Below, piece by piece: positions 38,578-53,380 of a stretch of DNA of 64,000 nucleotides. The stretch's first letter is position 1. Each line of letters opens with the position of its first letter. Both the position numbers and the translations under genes were made by a program. Below the pieces are notes generated by a model. That model saw only the letters and a list, made by a program, of their open reading frames with translations, made no database searches and was not told where the DNA came from. Source of the DNA: Lysobacter niastensis (GTDB lineage: Bacteria > Pseudomonadota > Gammaproteobacteria > Xanthomonadales > Xanthomonadaceae). The stretch is taken from assembly GCF_015453285.1 (NCBI RefSeq), contig NZ_JADLZT010000009.1:62001-126000 (forward strand), given 5' to 3'.

Positions 38578-40767
38578 TCAGGAAGAGCGCTCGTCGCCGC
38601 CGCGGGCCTTGCGTGCCCGTTCGCGCGCTTCGAGCGCCGCCTTGCCCTGTGCCAGGCGTTCGTTCAGGCCACCCAGGCGCTGCCGCCATTCGCGTGCGAC
38701 CTGCCAGTCCGGCAGGCGCATCAGCTCGCCGCTGACGGCAGCGAGCTTGATCAGGCCGAGGTTGCTCGACACGCCCTTGAGCGCATGCGCCTGTTCGCGC
38801 ACCCGCTCCCAATCTTCCCGCTCGCCCGCTTCCATTAGCGCGGTGACGCAGCCGTCGGCGTCGCGCAGGCATTGCGCGATGAACTCGCGTTCGAAGCCAT
38901 CGCCCATACCCAGCGCGCCCAGTTCGTCGAGAACCGACGGATCGAACGTGCCATCGCTGACCGGCAAGTCGCTGCGCGCCGTGGAGACTATCGGCGCGGC
39001 ACTGCGTCCCTTCGACGCGATTTCGGCCAGCGTGTCCAGCAGGCGCGTGGTCGACACCGGCTTCGCCATGAAGGCGCGCGCTCCGGCCTGCTCGCAGGCA
39101 CCGATCGATTCGGGCGTGACGTCGGCGCTCAGCACGATGACCGGAGTCCTGCGGCTGCTGCCCGCCTCCATCACCCGCAATTGCTTGAGCAGGTCCAGGC
39201 CGCTCACGCCTGGCATGTGCAGGTCGGCGATCACGGCGTCGTAATCCGAGGCCTCAATGGCGTTGAGCACTTCTTCACCGCCGTCCACGCAGACCGCGCG
39301 GTGTCCCGCCTTCTGCAGCAGCCGCTGCAGCACCATGCGGTTGGCGGCGTGGTCGTCGGCGACCAGGATCTGCAGGCTGCGCACGCGTGCGCGATGGCGC
39401 AGGAACGGGTCGGAGAAGGCAATGACGTTCTCAGGCCCCTCGCCCGCTGCGGCCAGCGTAGCCGGCTTGTCCGACGCCGCGGGCCTGACGGCCGGTTCCG
39501 GGCGTTGTTCGGCGCGCTGGAAGGGCAACTCGACCCAGAAGCGGCTGCCACGCTGCTCGGTGCTCTCGAAACCGATGCTGCCGCCCATGGCCTCGGTGAG
39601 GCCCTTGGCGATCGTCGTGCCCAGGCCCGTACCGCCATAGCGCCGGGCCAGGCTGACGTCGGCCTGCTCGAACGCCTCGAACAGACGCGTCTGCACCGAC
39701 ATCGGGATGCCGATGCCGGTATCGGTGACGGTGAAGCGCAGGCGGACGCGGTCGTGCTCCTGGCGGGCGATAGCCACGTCCAGGCGGACCGAACCATGGT
39801 CGGTGAACTTCACCGCATTGCCGGCCAGGTTGATCAGCACCTGGCGCAGGTGCACCACGTCGCCGAGCAGTCGTTCCGGCACGTCGCCGGCCACCTGTAT
39901 GTCGTAGCGCAGCTGCTTCGCCCTGGCCTGCGGCTGCAGGATCAGCCCGATGCCCTGCACCAGCTCACGCGGCGAGAACTCCACCATGTTGAGCTTGAGC
40001 TTGCCCGCCTCGATGGCGGAGATGTCCAGCACGTCCTCGACCAGGGCCAGCAGGCTGCGCGTGGACGCCTGGATCGTGTTGAGGCATTCGCGCTGTTCAG
40101 CATCCAGCCGCGTGGTGGCCAGCAGCTCGGACATGCCGGCCAGGCCGTTGAGCGGCGTGCGGAACTCGTGGCTCATGTTGGCCAGGAACCGGCTCTTGGC
40201 CTCGTTGGCGCGGCGCGCCTCGTCGGTCGCGCGCGTCAGTGCGCGCAGCAGGCCGGACAGGTAGAACGGAATCGCGACCAGGCCGATCAGCAGACCGACC
40301 GCGAGCACGCGGTTGCGGATCCAGTAGTCGTTGAGCTCGATGACGGCGCCGAAGCTGATGAAAGCCATCGCGACGGCGCCGTTGAGATAGTTGTTGCCGT
40401 AACGCAGGCCGTTGCCGACCGTCACCCACATCAGGATCACGTAGACCCACGCGAGCGGCTCGCCCATGTGGACCATGGCCAGTCCCATCAGGCCGTAATC
40501 CGACAACATGCCGATGACGCGCCGCACGTGCGACTTGCCCGGCGAGGCGAAGATCCAGACGATCAGCACCATGCCGACGGTGAAGCCGAACTCCACCATG
40601 TGCAGGACGTTGGCGTACTCCGCGCGAGGCAGGTTGCCGCCGGCGCCGCGCACCAGCATGTAGATGAGCACCACCAGCAGCACGGCGATGCGGACGAACG
40701 CCTGGCCGTGTTCGCTGTCCCCGCGCTGGGCCAGCGTGTGGCGCATCCAGGACAGGGCCTGTTTCAT
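38578..40767 (-). CDS. rpfC: RpfC, hybrid sensor histidine kinase for DSF
   Basis: This 729-residue kinase senses DSF and passes phosphate to RpfG; it also restrains RpfF. In order: a short N-terminal input segment with Asp17-Ser18-Glu19 and Gln22, positions reported to matter for DSF sensing in X. campestris RpfC; about five membrane helices (25-175); a dimerisation domain with His200 in NMSHEFRTP; an ATPase ([22 protein letters not shown]); a receiver domain with the Asp in DLHMPGVSG; and a C-terminal HPt domain with [11 protein letters not shown]. It starts five bases after the rpfG stop. The frame runs open into rpfG but in a different frame from it. Confidence 0.96.
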   Translation of the reverse strand: MKQALSWMRHTLAQRGDSEHGQAFVRIAVLLVVLIYMLVRGAGGNLPRAEYANVLHMVEFGFTVGMVLIVWIFASPGKSHVRRVIGMLSDYGLMGLAMVHMGEPLAWVYVILMWVTVGNGLRYGNNYLNGAVAMAFISFGAVIELNDYWIRNRVLAVGLLIGLVAIPFYLSGLLRALTRATDEARRANEAKSRFLANMSHEFRTPLNGLAGMSELLATTRLDAEQRECLNTIQASTRSLLALVEDVLDISAIEAGKLKLNMVEFSPRELVQGIGLILQPQARAKQLRYDIQVAGDVPERLLGDVVHLRQVLINLAGNAVKFTDHGSVRLDVAIARQEHDRVRLRFTVTDTGIGIPMSVQTRLFEAFEQADVSLARRYGGTGLGTTIAKGLTEAMGGSIGFESTEQRGSRFWVELPFQRAEQRPEPAVRPAASDKPATLAAAGEGPENVIAFSDPFLRHRARVRSLQILVADDHAANRMVLQRLLQKAGHRAVCVDGGEEVLNAIEASDYDAVIADLHMPGVSGLDLLKQLRVMEAGSSRRTPVIVLSADVTPESIGACEQAGARAFMAKPVSTTRLLDTLAEIASKGRSAAPIVSTARSDLPVSDGTFDPSVLDELGALGMGDGFEREFIAQCLRDADGCVTALMEAGEREDWERVREQAHALKGVSSNLGLIKLAAVSGELMRLPDWQVAREWRQRLGGLNERLAQGKAALEARERARKARGGDERSS

Positions 40768-40772
40768 GGAGC

Positions 40773-41831
40773 CTATTCCATACCCGGACGGGTCGATCCG
40801 GCTGAATAGCGCTGGCAGATCTCCTCCAGCCGGACCCGGCCGCGGATCAACGCGTCGACACAGCGCGGATCGAACAACCGGCCGCGCTGCGCGTACAGGT
40901 AGCCCAGGGCCGCATCCATGTCCCAGGCCTTCTTGTACGGGCGCGGCGAAAGCAGCGCGTCGAACACGTCGGCCACCGCCACGATCCGCGCTTCCAGCGG
41001 GATTTCCTCGCCAACCAGCCCGTCCGGATAGCCGCTGCCGTCGTAACGCTCGTGGTGGCGCAGCGCGATCACCGCGCCGGCCTGGATGAAGCGGTTCTGG
41101 CTGCCACTGAGCAGCTCGTGCCCGATCCGGGGATGGCGCCGCATCACCGCGGTCTCTTCCTCGGTCAACGGGCCGGCCTTCATCAGCACGGCATCGGGAA
41201 TCGCGATCTTGCCGATGTCGTGCAGCGGCGCGGACATCTCGATCATCCGCACTTCGTCTTCGAACATGCCGAGCTGTTCGGCGATCAGTCCGGCGACGTG
41301 CGCCATGCGTTCGAGGTAGGCGCTGGTGCCGGTGTCGCGGTACTCGATCGCGCGGGCCAGTCGCGACAGCGTCTCGCGCTCGCGTTCCTCGACCTCGTGC
41401 ATGCTCGACAGCAGGCGTTGTTCCAGCGACAGCGCACGCTGCTTCACGTTCTCGGACTGCTGGCGCAACTGCAGCAGGTTGCGGCAACGCGCGCGCAGTT
41501 CGCGCGGGCGCACCGGCTTGACCAGGAAGTCGATGACGCCTGCATCGAGCGCCGCCTGGCGAACCGGTTCGTCGCCGACCACGGTCACCAGGATGATCGG
41601 AATGTCGCGATGCAACGGCAGGCGGCGGAAACGCCGGGCGAACTCGAGGCCGTCGATGCCCGGCATGCGGTAGTCGAGCAGCAGCAGGTCCGGCTGGTTC
41701 GATTCGCACCATGACAGCGCATTGCCGGGCTCGCCGAAGTCGTGCACGGCAAGCTCGGGCGCGATGTCCTCGATGATGTGGCGCAGCATCGTGCGCGCCG
41801 AGGTTTGATCATCGACGATGACTACGTTCAC
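40773..41831 (-). CDS. rpfG: RpfG, HD-GYP response regulator
   Basis: This 352-residue regulator degrades cyclic di-GMP when phosphorylated by RpfC, which in Xanthomonas turns on extracellular enzymes and disperses biofilm. The receiver domain has Asp53 in [13 protein letters not shown]; the HD-GYP domain has HDIGK (204-208) and [14 protein letters not shown] with all metal and GYP residues. It is first of the rpfG-rpfC pair; rpfH, which lies between them in X. campestris, is absent. Confidence 0.97.
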   Translation of the reverse strand: MNVVIVDDQTSARTMLRHIIEDIAPELAVHDFGEPGNALSWCESNQPDLLLLDYRMPGIDGLEFARRFRRLPLHRDIPIILVTVVGDEPVRQAALDAGVIDFLVKPVRPRELRARCRNLLQLRQQSENVKQRALSLEQRLLSSMHEVEERERETLSRLARAIEYRDTGTSAYLERMAHVAGLIAEQLGMFEDEVRMIEMSAPLHDIGKIAIPDAVLMKAGPLTEEETAVMRRHPRIGHELLSGSQNRFIQAGAVIALRHHERYDGSGYPDGLVGEEIPLEARIVAVADVFDALLSPRPYKKAWDMDAALGYLYAQRGRLFDPRCVDALIRGRVRLEEICQRYSAGSTRPGME

Positions 41832-41926
41832 GCTTGCATCCGCATGGGGGCCACCCCCTCAGTGGCTTCTGGCAGCAGGATACCCTGCCTTACCGTCGCT
41901 GGGGGACGATCCAGCCCGGCAGCCCC

Positions 41927-43447
<1,521 letters not shown>

Positions 43448-43470
43448 GGTCGTGGTGGGTTCGGTGGGTC

Positions 43471-43557
43471 GTCATCCCCGCAAGCGCGGGGATCCAGTGT
43501 CTTAGGTACTGCGCTCGGAAGCAAAGGCGCCTGGTCCCCGCCTTCGCGGGGATGAAA
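43471..43557. repeat. REP-like paired hairpins between prfB and lysS
   Basis: Two hairpins (ATCCCCGC-AAGC-GCGGGGAT and TCCCCGC-CTTC-GCGGGGA) flank about 40 bp, and the outer arms GTCATCCCCGC and GCGGGGATGAA form a larger inverted repeat. This is the form of a bacterial interspersed mosaic element. It resembles REP-like sequences common in this family of bacteria. Confidence 0.7.
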
Positions 43558-43569
43558 GGGGCAGCAGCC

Positions 43570-44698
43570 TCAAATAGCGTCGGCGCGTTTCGAACCGGCT
43601 TCCAGGCCGGATTTCAGGCTGGCCTCGACAAACTCGTCGAGATCGCCGTCGAGCACCTTCTGCGTGTCGCTGCGCTCGATGCCGGTGCGCAGGTCCTTGA
43701 TGCGGCTCTGGTCCAGCACGTAGTTGCGGATCTGGCTGCCCCAGCCGATGTCGGACTTGGTCGCCTCGACCGCGTCGCGCTCGGCGTTGCGCTTCTGGAT
43801 TTCCAGTTCGTAGAGCTTGGCGGCCAGCATCTTCATCGCGTTGTCGCGGTTCTGGTGCTGGCTGCGTCCGGTCTGGCAGGCCACGACGATTCCGGTCGGC
43901 ACGTGGGTGATACGTACCGCCGACTCCGTCTTGTTGACGTGCTGGCCACCGGCACCAGAGGAGCGGTAGACGTCCGTGCGCAGGTCGGCCGGGTTGATGT
44001 CGATGTCGATATTGTCATCAACTTCCGGCGATACGAACACCGAGGTGAAACTGGTATGGCGACGGTTGTCGGAGTCGAACGGCGATTTGCGCACCAGGCG
44101 ATGCACGCCGGTCTCGGTCTTGAGCCAGCCGTAGGCGAAGTCGCCCTCGACCCGCAACGTGGCCGATTTGATGCCGGCGACGTCGCCGCCGCTGACTTCC
44201 ATCAGCTCGGTCTTCCAGCCGCGCGATTCGCACCAGCGCAGGTACATGCGCAGCAGGATCTCGGCCCAGTCCTGGGCCTCCGTACCGCCGGCGCCCGCCT
44301 GGATGTCGACGAAGGCATTGGACGGGTCCATCTTGCCGGAGAACATGCGGCGGAATTCGAGCTTCTCGACTTCCTTGGCGTAGCGCTCGACGTCTTCGAC
44401 CACGGCCAGCGCGGTGGACTCGTCATCCTCCATCTCGGCCAGTTCCAGCAGTTCGCCGGCGCCGACCAGGCCATCGGTGAGGTTGCGGATGCCGTCGACC
44501 ACCTTCTCCAGCGAGGAACGCTCACGCCCCAGACCCTGGGCACGCTCGGAGTCGTTCCAGATGTCGGGGCTTTCGAGTTCGCGGTTTACTTCTTCGAGAC
44601 GTTCGACTTTGGCGTCGTAGTCAAAGGTACCCCCTGAGCGCATCCAGCCGGCCACGGAGGTCGGCGATGCGCTGGCGGGCGGGATTGAGTTCGATCAT
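43570..44698 (-). CDS. prfB: Peptide chain release factor 2 with programmed +1 frameshift
   Basis: RF2 releases finished proteins at UGA and UAA. The gene begins at ATG 44698 ([14 protein letters not shown]), reads 25 codons to CTT, meets an in-frame TGA, then shifts +1 to [12 protein letters not shown], giving about 375 residues. Domain 3 has GGQ (GAGGQHVNK) and the stop-reading SPF loop (KSPFDSDN). Calling the gene from the downstream Met at 44655 would miss the true N terminus and the regulation. Confidence 0.95.
44620..44635 (-). promoter_or_regulatory. prfB recoding site
   Basis: On the minus strand AGGGGGTACCTTTGAC: an internal Shine-Dalgarno-like AGGGGG, three bases, then CTT-TGA-C. 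This matches the known prfB signal almost exactly. Low RF2 lets the ribosome slip past TGA, so RF2 controls its own synthesis. Confidence 0.95.
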
Positions 44699-44772
44699 GT
44701 CCGGTGTGATGGCTCAAGGAAACCGGAGAGTCTAACAAACCGTCCGCAACAGCGCCCCGCCCTTGCCTTTGG

Positions 44773-45402
44773 TCAGCCGAACTTGAACAGCCCCGGCCGC
44801 CAGCCGCCCGTATAGCTGGTGCTTGGAGCGCCATAGCCGCTGCTGCTGCCATAACCGGTGCCGAAGCCGGAACCGGCTTCGCGGCCACCACGGCGCCGAC
44901 GCATGCGTTCCTGCAGTTCCTCGCGGCGGCTGTCCAGCCAGTCGGCGCGACCGACGGCTTCGGGCTTCAGTCCGCGCCGTTCGGCCTCGCCCTGACGGTA
45001 TTCGATGAAATCGGCGTAGGCGTCGATCTCGTGGCGCAACTCGCGTGCGCACAGCTCGATCATGATCGCGTCGTCGAGGAAACCCAGCACCGGCACGTGG
45101 TCCGGGATGGCATCGCCCGGCACCGAGAAATAGGTGAGCGCCGAACGCACATGCTGTGCATCGTCCTCCGACAGCGCCCACCCTTCGTCGCGGATCATCG
45201 CGATCAGCGTGTCCAGCATCAGCAGGCGGTCCTTCACGAACTGCGGCGGGTTGCTCTTCTGCGCCGTTTCCAGCAGTTCGATGGCGCCCTGCACGACTTC
45301 CTGGTTGGACTTGCCTTCGGCCATGTCCCGCGCCTTGCCCATGGCGCGACTGAAGTGCTCGAGATCCTTGTCGGTCAGCTCAAAGTTGATGGTCAGTGGC
45401 AT
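44773..45402 (-). CDS. YkvA/DUF1232-family protein with Gly-rich tail
   Basis: This 209-residue protein has the DUF1232 helix pair in its middle (ALTYFSVPGDAIPDHVPVLGFLDDAIMIELC), usually a small membrane-associated segment. The N-terminal half is helical and acidic. The last 35 residues are Gly/Ser/Tyr-rich (GFGTGYGSSSGYGAPS) after an Arg-rich stretch (ERMRRRRGGRE), and look disordered. Function is unknown. It lies between recJ and prfB on the same strand. Confidence 0.85.
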   Translation of the reverse strand: MPLTINFELTDKDLEHFSRAMGKARDMAEGKSNQEVVQGAIELLETAQKSNPPQFVKDRLLMLDTLIAMIRDEGWALSEDDAQHVRSALTYFSVPGDAIPDHVPVLGFLDDAIMIELCARELRHEIDAYADFIEYRQGEAERRGLKPEAVGRADWLDSRREELQERMRRRRGGREAGSGFGTGYGSSSGYGAPSTSYTGGWRPGLFKFG

Positions 45403-45477
45403 GACGCGCGGCTCCGGGACGGGGAATCCATTCAGCCTAGGTCCGCGCTCGTTGAATTCGCGTCAACGCCGCCGCTG

Positions 45478-47193
45478 TCAGCAGGGCTCGCGATGGGTCA
45501 CCACCAGTTGCACCGCGGCGCCGCCGCGATAGTCGTCGGGCTCCAGCCGGTAGGCGATACGGACCCGTCCGGGCGGCGCCTCGCCCGTCCAGCCACCAAA
45601 TTCGATGGCGTTGAGGCGCAGGCCCGCGTAGCCCAGTTCCAGCTTCAGGTGGCGCTCGCCGACCACGCGCCAGCCCAGCACCGCGAACTCGCCGTCGAAC
45701 TGCGGCTCGGGGAATCCCTGCCCCCACGGCCCGCCATCGCGCAGCGCCTCGGCGCTGGCACGGTCGAACTCGCCCGCGGCCAGCTCACCGTCGCTCAGCA
45801 CGTCGGCCTGCAGCAGCTCTGGAGTCAGCGCGGCCGCCGCGACCTGGCGGAAGGCTTCGGCGAAGGCTGGAAACGCCTCGGCGGCCAAGGACATGCCGGC
45901 CGCCATCGCATGACCGCCGAAGCGCTCGATCAGCTCCGGATGGCGTGCAGCCACGTCGGCCAGGGCATCGCGAATGTGGAAGCCGGGGATCGAGCGCGCC
46001 GAACCGCGCAGCACCTGGCTGCCGGGCTCCGCCGGCGCGAACGCGATCACTGGCCGGTGCAGCCGCTCTTTCATCTTCGACGCGACCAGGCCAACCACGC
46101 CCGGGTGCCATTCCGGATCGAACAGGCAAACGGCGGCCGGAGCGGCGCCGTCGGCCAGGGCCACCCGCGACAGGGCCAGTTCGGCCTCGTCGGTCATCTG
46201 CTGCTGCACTGCCCGGCGCTCGCCGTTGATCTCGTTGAGCGTCGCGGCGATGTCGCGGGCCTGGCCGAAATCGTCGGTCAGCAGGCACTCGATGCCGAGC
46301 GCCATGTCTTCCAGGCGCCCGGCAGCATTGAGCCGAGGCCCGATCGCATAGCCGATGTCGCTGGCGGACAGGCGCCGCGCATCGCGCTGCGAGACTTCGA
46401 TCAGCGCACGCAGGCCAGCGCAGCCCTGACCCGCGCGCAGCCGGCGCAATCCCGCCGCGACCAGGGCGCGGTTGTTGGCGTCCAGCGGAACCAGATCGGC
46501 CACCGTGCCGACGGCGACCAGGTCCAGCAGCACCGACAGGTCCGGCCCGGCATCGCCAAACGCGCCCTTTTCGCGCAGTCGGCGTCGCAACGCCAACAGC
46601 ACGTAGAACATCACGCCGACGCCGGCCAATACCTTGCTCGGGAATCGGTCACCGCGCAGGTTCGGATCGACGATGGCATCGGCTGGCGGCAACTGTTCGC
46701 CCGGCAGGTGGTGATCGGTCACCAGCACCTGCCAGCCAAGCGCCTTGGCGGCCGCGATACCGGCGTGGCAGGCGATACCGTGATCGACGGTTACCAGCAG
46801 GTCCGGTTTCAGCGCGGCCAACTCATCGACCAGTGCCGGCGACAGACCGTAGCCATGAACGATGCGGTTGGGCACCGCGTGCGACACGCGCCGCGCACCG
46901 AGCATGCGCAGACCGCGCACGCCGACGGCGCAGGCGGTAGCGCCATCACAATCGAAATCGCCGACGACGACGATATGCCGATCCTGCGCGATGGCCTCGA
47001 TCAGCAACGCCGTGGCGTCGTCGAGACCGCCCAGTTCGTCCGGTGGAAGAAGATTCGCCAGTCTCGGCTGCGCCTGTTCGATGCTGGTCGCACCACGCGC
47101 GGCGTACAACCGGCGTAGCAGCGCAGGCATGCCTTCGGGCCACTGCCCCTGGTCGCCGGCTTCGCGCCGCCGCAGCCTCGCGAGCGGTTTCAT
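45478..47193 (-). CDS. recJ: Single-stranded-DNA exonuclease RecJ
   Basis: This 571-residue 5'-3' exonuclease acts in recombination and mismatch repair. The DHH-family motifs are in order: VVGDFDCDGATA (I), TVDHGI and VTDHHLPG (II-III), then GPRLNAAGRLED and the DHHA1 motif RFGGHAMAAGMSL. Its start overlaps the stop codon of the upstream rpfE-like gene by four bases (ATGA). Length is normal. Confidence 0.97.
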   Translation of the reverse strand: MKPLARLRRREAGDQGQWPEGMPALLRRLYAARGATSIEQAQPRLANLLPPDELGGLDDATALLIEAIAQDRHIVVVGDFDCDGATACAVGVRGLRMLGARRVSHAVPNRIVHGYGLSPALVDELAALKPDLLVTVDHGIACHAGIAAAKALGWQVLVTDHHLPGEQLPPADAIVDPNLRGDRFPSKVLAGVGVMFYVLLALRRRLREKGAFGDAGPDLSVLLDLVAVGTVADLVPLDANNRALVAAGLRRLRAGQGCAGLRALIEVSQRDARRLSASDIGYAIGPRLNAAGRLEDMALGIECLLTDDFGQARDIAATLNEINGERRAVQQQMTDEAELALSRVALADGAAPAAVCLFDPEWHPGVVGLVASKMKERLHRPVIAFAPAEPGSQVLRGSARSIPGFHIRDALADVAARHPELIERFGGHAMAAGMSLAAEAFPAFAEAFRQVAAAALTPELLQADVLSDGELAAGEFDRASAEALRDGGPWGQGFPEPQFDGEFAVLGWRVVGERHLKLELGYAGLRLNAIEFGGWTGEAPPGRVRIAYRLEPDDYRGGAAVQLVVTHREPC

Positions 47194-48152
47194 GCGCCAT
47201 CACCTTCGGTGGCAGTCGCGGTTGCATTCACGAAGGAACGCAAGGGCCGGCGCCAGAACCGCCAGCGCTGGCTCCGGTTCACGCGATAGAGCGCGCCGTC
47301 GCCGAAATCGAAATGGAGGTCGTCGGTCTCGCGGCGGTCCATCGACGCAAGTGCGGGCGCGAACCAGTCGCGCTCCAGCACCGAGAGGTCGCGCGCATCG
47401 CGCAGGTCGAACACCGCATCGCCAGCGGCCTTACGCCATTGCACGGGGCGCGGCGTGGCGCTCGCTTTCGTCAGCGATGCCAGCGCTGCAACGGCCTCGT
47501 CGTCGCTTGCGACCTCGCTGAAACGGGTCGTCACGTGGTCCGGCAGCTTGCCGGCGCCCCAGAACCACAGCGAGTTGACGGGTGCCTGCCCTGCCGCCAC
47601 GCGCCGCGCGTTGAGCGGATGGTTGTGCAGCACCACCTGTGCCTCGCTGAGCAGCGCACGCCAGCGTCGGCCCTGCTCGCCTTCCGGCAGGTGGTCGAAC
47701 AGATCGGCGCCGAGCGCCTGCTCGGGCGGCACGAAATCGGGCAGCTTCGCGCCCTCGGGCATACGCAGGTACCAGCGCGATGGATCCGGTGCGTCGATTG
47801 GAAACCCGGTGTCGCCGAACAGCGGCTTCAACGGCCGCAACAGCGCATCGGCATCGGTCGCGCTCAATCCCAACGCGCGGCCGTACGAAAGCAACCGCGC
47901 GCCGTTGATGTCGGGCTGGATGTAGGCCGGATCCGCGCGCAGCCACGTCGCATGCGCGGCGTCACCCGCATCGCGCTGGCGTGCCGCAGCCGCGACAGGC
48001 CAACCGCGCGGCAACACGTCGAGCACGCGAGCAAGCTGCTCGCCGTCGCGATGGGCGAAATCGGCGCGGGCCAATGCGCGACCCGTCGCCTCGGACAGTC
48101 GTTGCCCGCCGAAACGCGATCGGGCCGGCAGGAGCAGCGTGGCGGACGCCAT
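47190..48152 (-). CDS. rpfE: RpfE-like protein (phosphoglycerate-mutase-related)
   Basis: This 320-residue protein lies between greA and recJ, where rpfE is found in Xanthomonas. It resembles proteins annotated as cofactor-independent phosphoglycerate mutase-related; NSLWFWGAGKLP and WYLRMPEGAKLPDF are its most distinct stretches. No full catalytic set of the mutase family is visible. It is three bases from greA and overlaps recJ, so all are one transcript. The rpfE name is from position and general resemblance. Confidence 0.72.
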   Translation of the reverse strand: MASATLLLPARSRFGGQRLSEATGRALARADFAHRDGEQLARVLDVLPRGWPVAAAARQRDAGDAAHATWLRADPAYIQPDINGARLLSYGRALGLSATDADALLRPLKPLFGDTGFPIDAPDPSRWYLRMPEGAKLPDFVPPEQALGADLFDHLPEGEQGRRWRALLSEAQVVLHNHPLNARRVAAGQAPVNSLWFWGAGKLPDHVTTRFSEVASDDEAVAALASLTKASATPRPVQWRKAAGDAVFDLRDARDLSVLERDWFAPALASMDRRETDDLHFDFGDGALYRVNRSQRWRFWRRPLRSFVNATATATEGDGA

Positions 48153-48155
48153 GGC

Positions 48156-48632
48156 TCAGCCGTTGTAACTGACGCCGACGATCTCGTACTCGCGAATGCC
48201 GCCGGGCGCCTCGATGGTGATGCTGTCGCCCTCGTGCTTGCCGATCAGTGCCCGCGCCACCGGCGACGAAATCGCGATCAGGCCCTGCTTGATGTCGGCC
48301 TCGAGGTCGCCCACGATCTGGTAGGTCCGCTCTTCCTCGCTCTCCATGTCGGCCAGGTCGACCGTCGCGCCGAACACGACGCGCGATCCTGCGTTGAGCG
48401 AAGACACATCGATGACCTGGGCATGCGACAGCTCGGCTTCGAGCTGCTTGATCCGGCCTTCGATGAAGCCCTGTTGCTCACGTGCAGCGTGGTACTCGGC
48501 GTTCTCCTTGAGGTCGCCGTGCGCACGCGCTTCGGCGATCGCGTTGATCACCGCCGGGCGCTTGACCGACTTCAGCTCTTCCAGTTCGGCGCGCAGACGC
48601 TGCGCGCCCTTCATGGTTATGGGTGCTCGCAT
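48156..48632 (-). CDS. greA: Transcription elongation factor GreA
   Basis: This 158-residue factor rescues backtracked RNA polymerase by stimulating transcript cleavage. It has the N-terminal coiled coil with the tip acids ([28 protein letters not shown]) and a C-terminal FKBP-like domain ([26 protein letters not shown]). The start [17 protein letters not shown] agrees with the family (usual MxxxPMTxxG); upstream frame is ignored. It begins about 160 bp after carB. Confidence 0.96.
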   Translation of the reverse strand: MRAPITMKGAQRLRAELEELKSVKRPAVINAIAEARAHGDLKENAEYHAAREQQGFIEGRIKQLEAELSHAQVIDVSSLNAGSRVVFGATVDLADMESEEERTYQIVGDLEADIKQGLIAISSPVARALIGKHEGDSITIEAPGGIREYEIVGVSYNG

Positions 48633-48748
48633 TGCAATACATCCTCGTGCCGGCATGGGCCAGCGCAAATCATCTCGGGTACGGCCGACCCTCCGCCTTG
48701 AAGGCACGGGGCCGACACTCAGGTCGGATTGTGCACGGAAGCCGGCAA

Positions 48749-48777
48749 GCCGTCATTCCCGTCCGGGGAATGACGGC
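48749..48777. terminator. Hairpin after carB
   Basis: A 12-bp perfect stem GCCGTCATTCCC/GGGAATGACGGC with a five-base loop between carB and greA. Its GTCATTCCC arm resembles dispersed REP-like repeats; it may end carB transcripts. Confidence 0.65.
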
Positions 48778-48791
48778 ACGCTGGGCGGGCT

Positions 48792-52058
<3,267 letters not shown>

Positions 52059-52059
52059 G

Positions 52060-53181
52060 TCAGCGGTTCTCCATCAGCGCAACGAAGCGGTCGAAGAGTG
52101 GGGATACATCGTGCGGGCCAGGACTCGCTTCCGGGTGACCCTGGAAGCTGAAGGCCGGCGCATCGGTCAGGGCGATGCCCTGGTTGCTGCCGTCGAACAG
52201 CGAGCGGTGCGTCACGCGCACGTTGCCCGGCAGCGTGGCCTCGTCGACCGCGAAGCCGTGGTTCTGCGAGGTGATCATCACGCGGCCGCTGTCGAGGTCC
52301 TGCACCGGGTGGTTGGCACCGTGGTGGCCGAACTTCATCTTCAGCGTCTTCGCGCCCGAGGCCAGGCCAAGCAGCTGGTGGCCCAGGCAGATGCCGAAGG
52401 TCGGGATCTTCGCGGCGATGAACTCGCGGATCGCGGCGATCGCGTAATCGCAGGGTTCCGGGTCGCCGGGTCCGTTGGACAGGAACACGCCATCGGGCTT
52501 CAGCGCGAACACGTCGGCGGCCGGGGTCTGGGCCGGCACCACCGTCAGACGGCAGCCGCGCTCGGCGAGCATGCGCAGGATGTTGTGCTTGACGCCGTAG
52601 TCGTAGGCCACGACATGGAACTTCGGTTCGGCGTGCACGAACTCGTTGCGATCCAGGTCAAGCTGGCCGTCGCGCCACTCGTAGCGCTCGCGCGTGCAGA
52701 CTTCCTTGGCCAGGTCCATGCCCTTCAGGCCCGGGAACTTGCGCGCGGCTTCCAGCGCCTTGGCGACGTCGATCTCGCCAGCCATCAGCGCGCCGTTCTG
52801 GGCGCCGCGATCGCGCAGCAGGCGGGTCAGCTTGCGGGTGTCGATGTCGGCGATGGCGACGATGCCGCGGGCCTTGAGCCACTCCGGCAGCGAAACCTGA
52901 CTGCGCCAGCTGCTCGGGCGGCGCGGCACGTCGCGCACGATCAGGCCGGCGGCCCAAGCCTGCTTGGCTTCGTCGTCCTGGTCGGTGCAGCCGGTGTTGC
53001 CGACATGCGGATAGGTCAGGGTCACCAGCTGGCGGGCGTACGAGGGATCGGTGAGGATCTCCTGGTAGCCGGTGATGGCGGTGTTGAATACGACTTCGCC
53101 GACCGAAAGGCCGGGCGCGCCTACGGAAACGCCCTCGAAGATGGTGCCGTCTTCGAGTGCGAGGATTGCGGGATGGGTCAC
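52060..53181 (-). CDS. carA: Carbamoyl-phosphate synthase small subunit
   Basis: This 373-residue glutaminase subunit supplies ammonia to CarB. The class I amidotransferase domain has the catalytic Cys in [13 protein letters not shown] and the His/Glu pair near the end ([13 protein letters not shown]). The N-terminal CarA domain starts with [17 protein letters not shown]. It begins the carAB operon about 200 bp after dapB; a small hairpin (CCCGG/CCGGG with a T5 loop on the minus strand) lies in its leader. Confidence 0.98.
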   Translation of the reverse strand: MTHPAILALEDGTIFEGVSVGAPGLSVGEVVFNTAITGYQEILTDPSYARQLVTLTYPHVGNTGCTDQDDEAKQAWAAGLIVRDVPRRPSSWRSQVSLPEWLKARGIVAIADIDTRKLTRLLRDRGAQNGALMAGEIDVAKALEAARKFPGLKGMDLAKEVCTRERYEWRDGQLDLDRNEFVHAEPKFHVVAYDYGVKHNILRMLAERGCRLTVVPAQTPAADVFALKPDGVFLSNGPGDPEPCDYAIAAIREFIAAKIPTFGICLGHQLLGLASGAKTLKMKFGHHGANHPVQDLDSGRVMITSQNHGFAVDEATLPGNVRVTHRSLFDGSNQGIALTDAPAFSFQGHPEASPGPHDVSPLFDRFVALMENR

Positions 53182-53380
53182 GGGGGTCGCCTTTGCTGCC
53201 GGGGGGTGCTGACCCCTTCCTTGTCGCGCAGACCCCGGAAAAACCGGGTTGCAGCAAAACGCGGACGCGGTGCGGGACCGGTCCGTCGAAAAGGGGTTCA
53301 GGCGAGCAGCGATTCTAGCGGGGAGACCGGGGTAACGCCAGCCTCAATTCAGCCTTTTTGGGCCGGATGAGGCCACGTGT

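Noticed and set aside
38872-40809. A 645-codon open frame antisense to rpfC
   Set aside because: It mirrors the codon pattern of rpfC in GC-rich DNA; composition is His/Arg/Gln/Asp-rich without any domain.
40768-41712. Extension of the rpfC frame through rpfG, giving a 1,044-residue protein
   Set aside because: The upstream part overlaps rpfG in another frame and is Arg/Ala-rich nonsense; the start at 40767 gives the usual RpfC length.
53182-53380. Pyrimidine or arginine attenuator before carA
   Set aside because: Only a small 5-bp hairpin with a T5 loop is present; no leader peptide or paired antiterminator could be supported.
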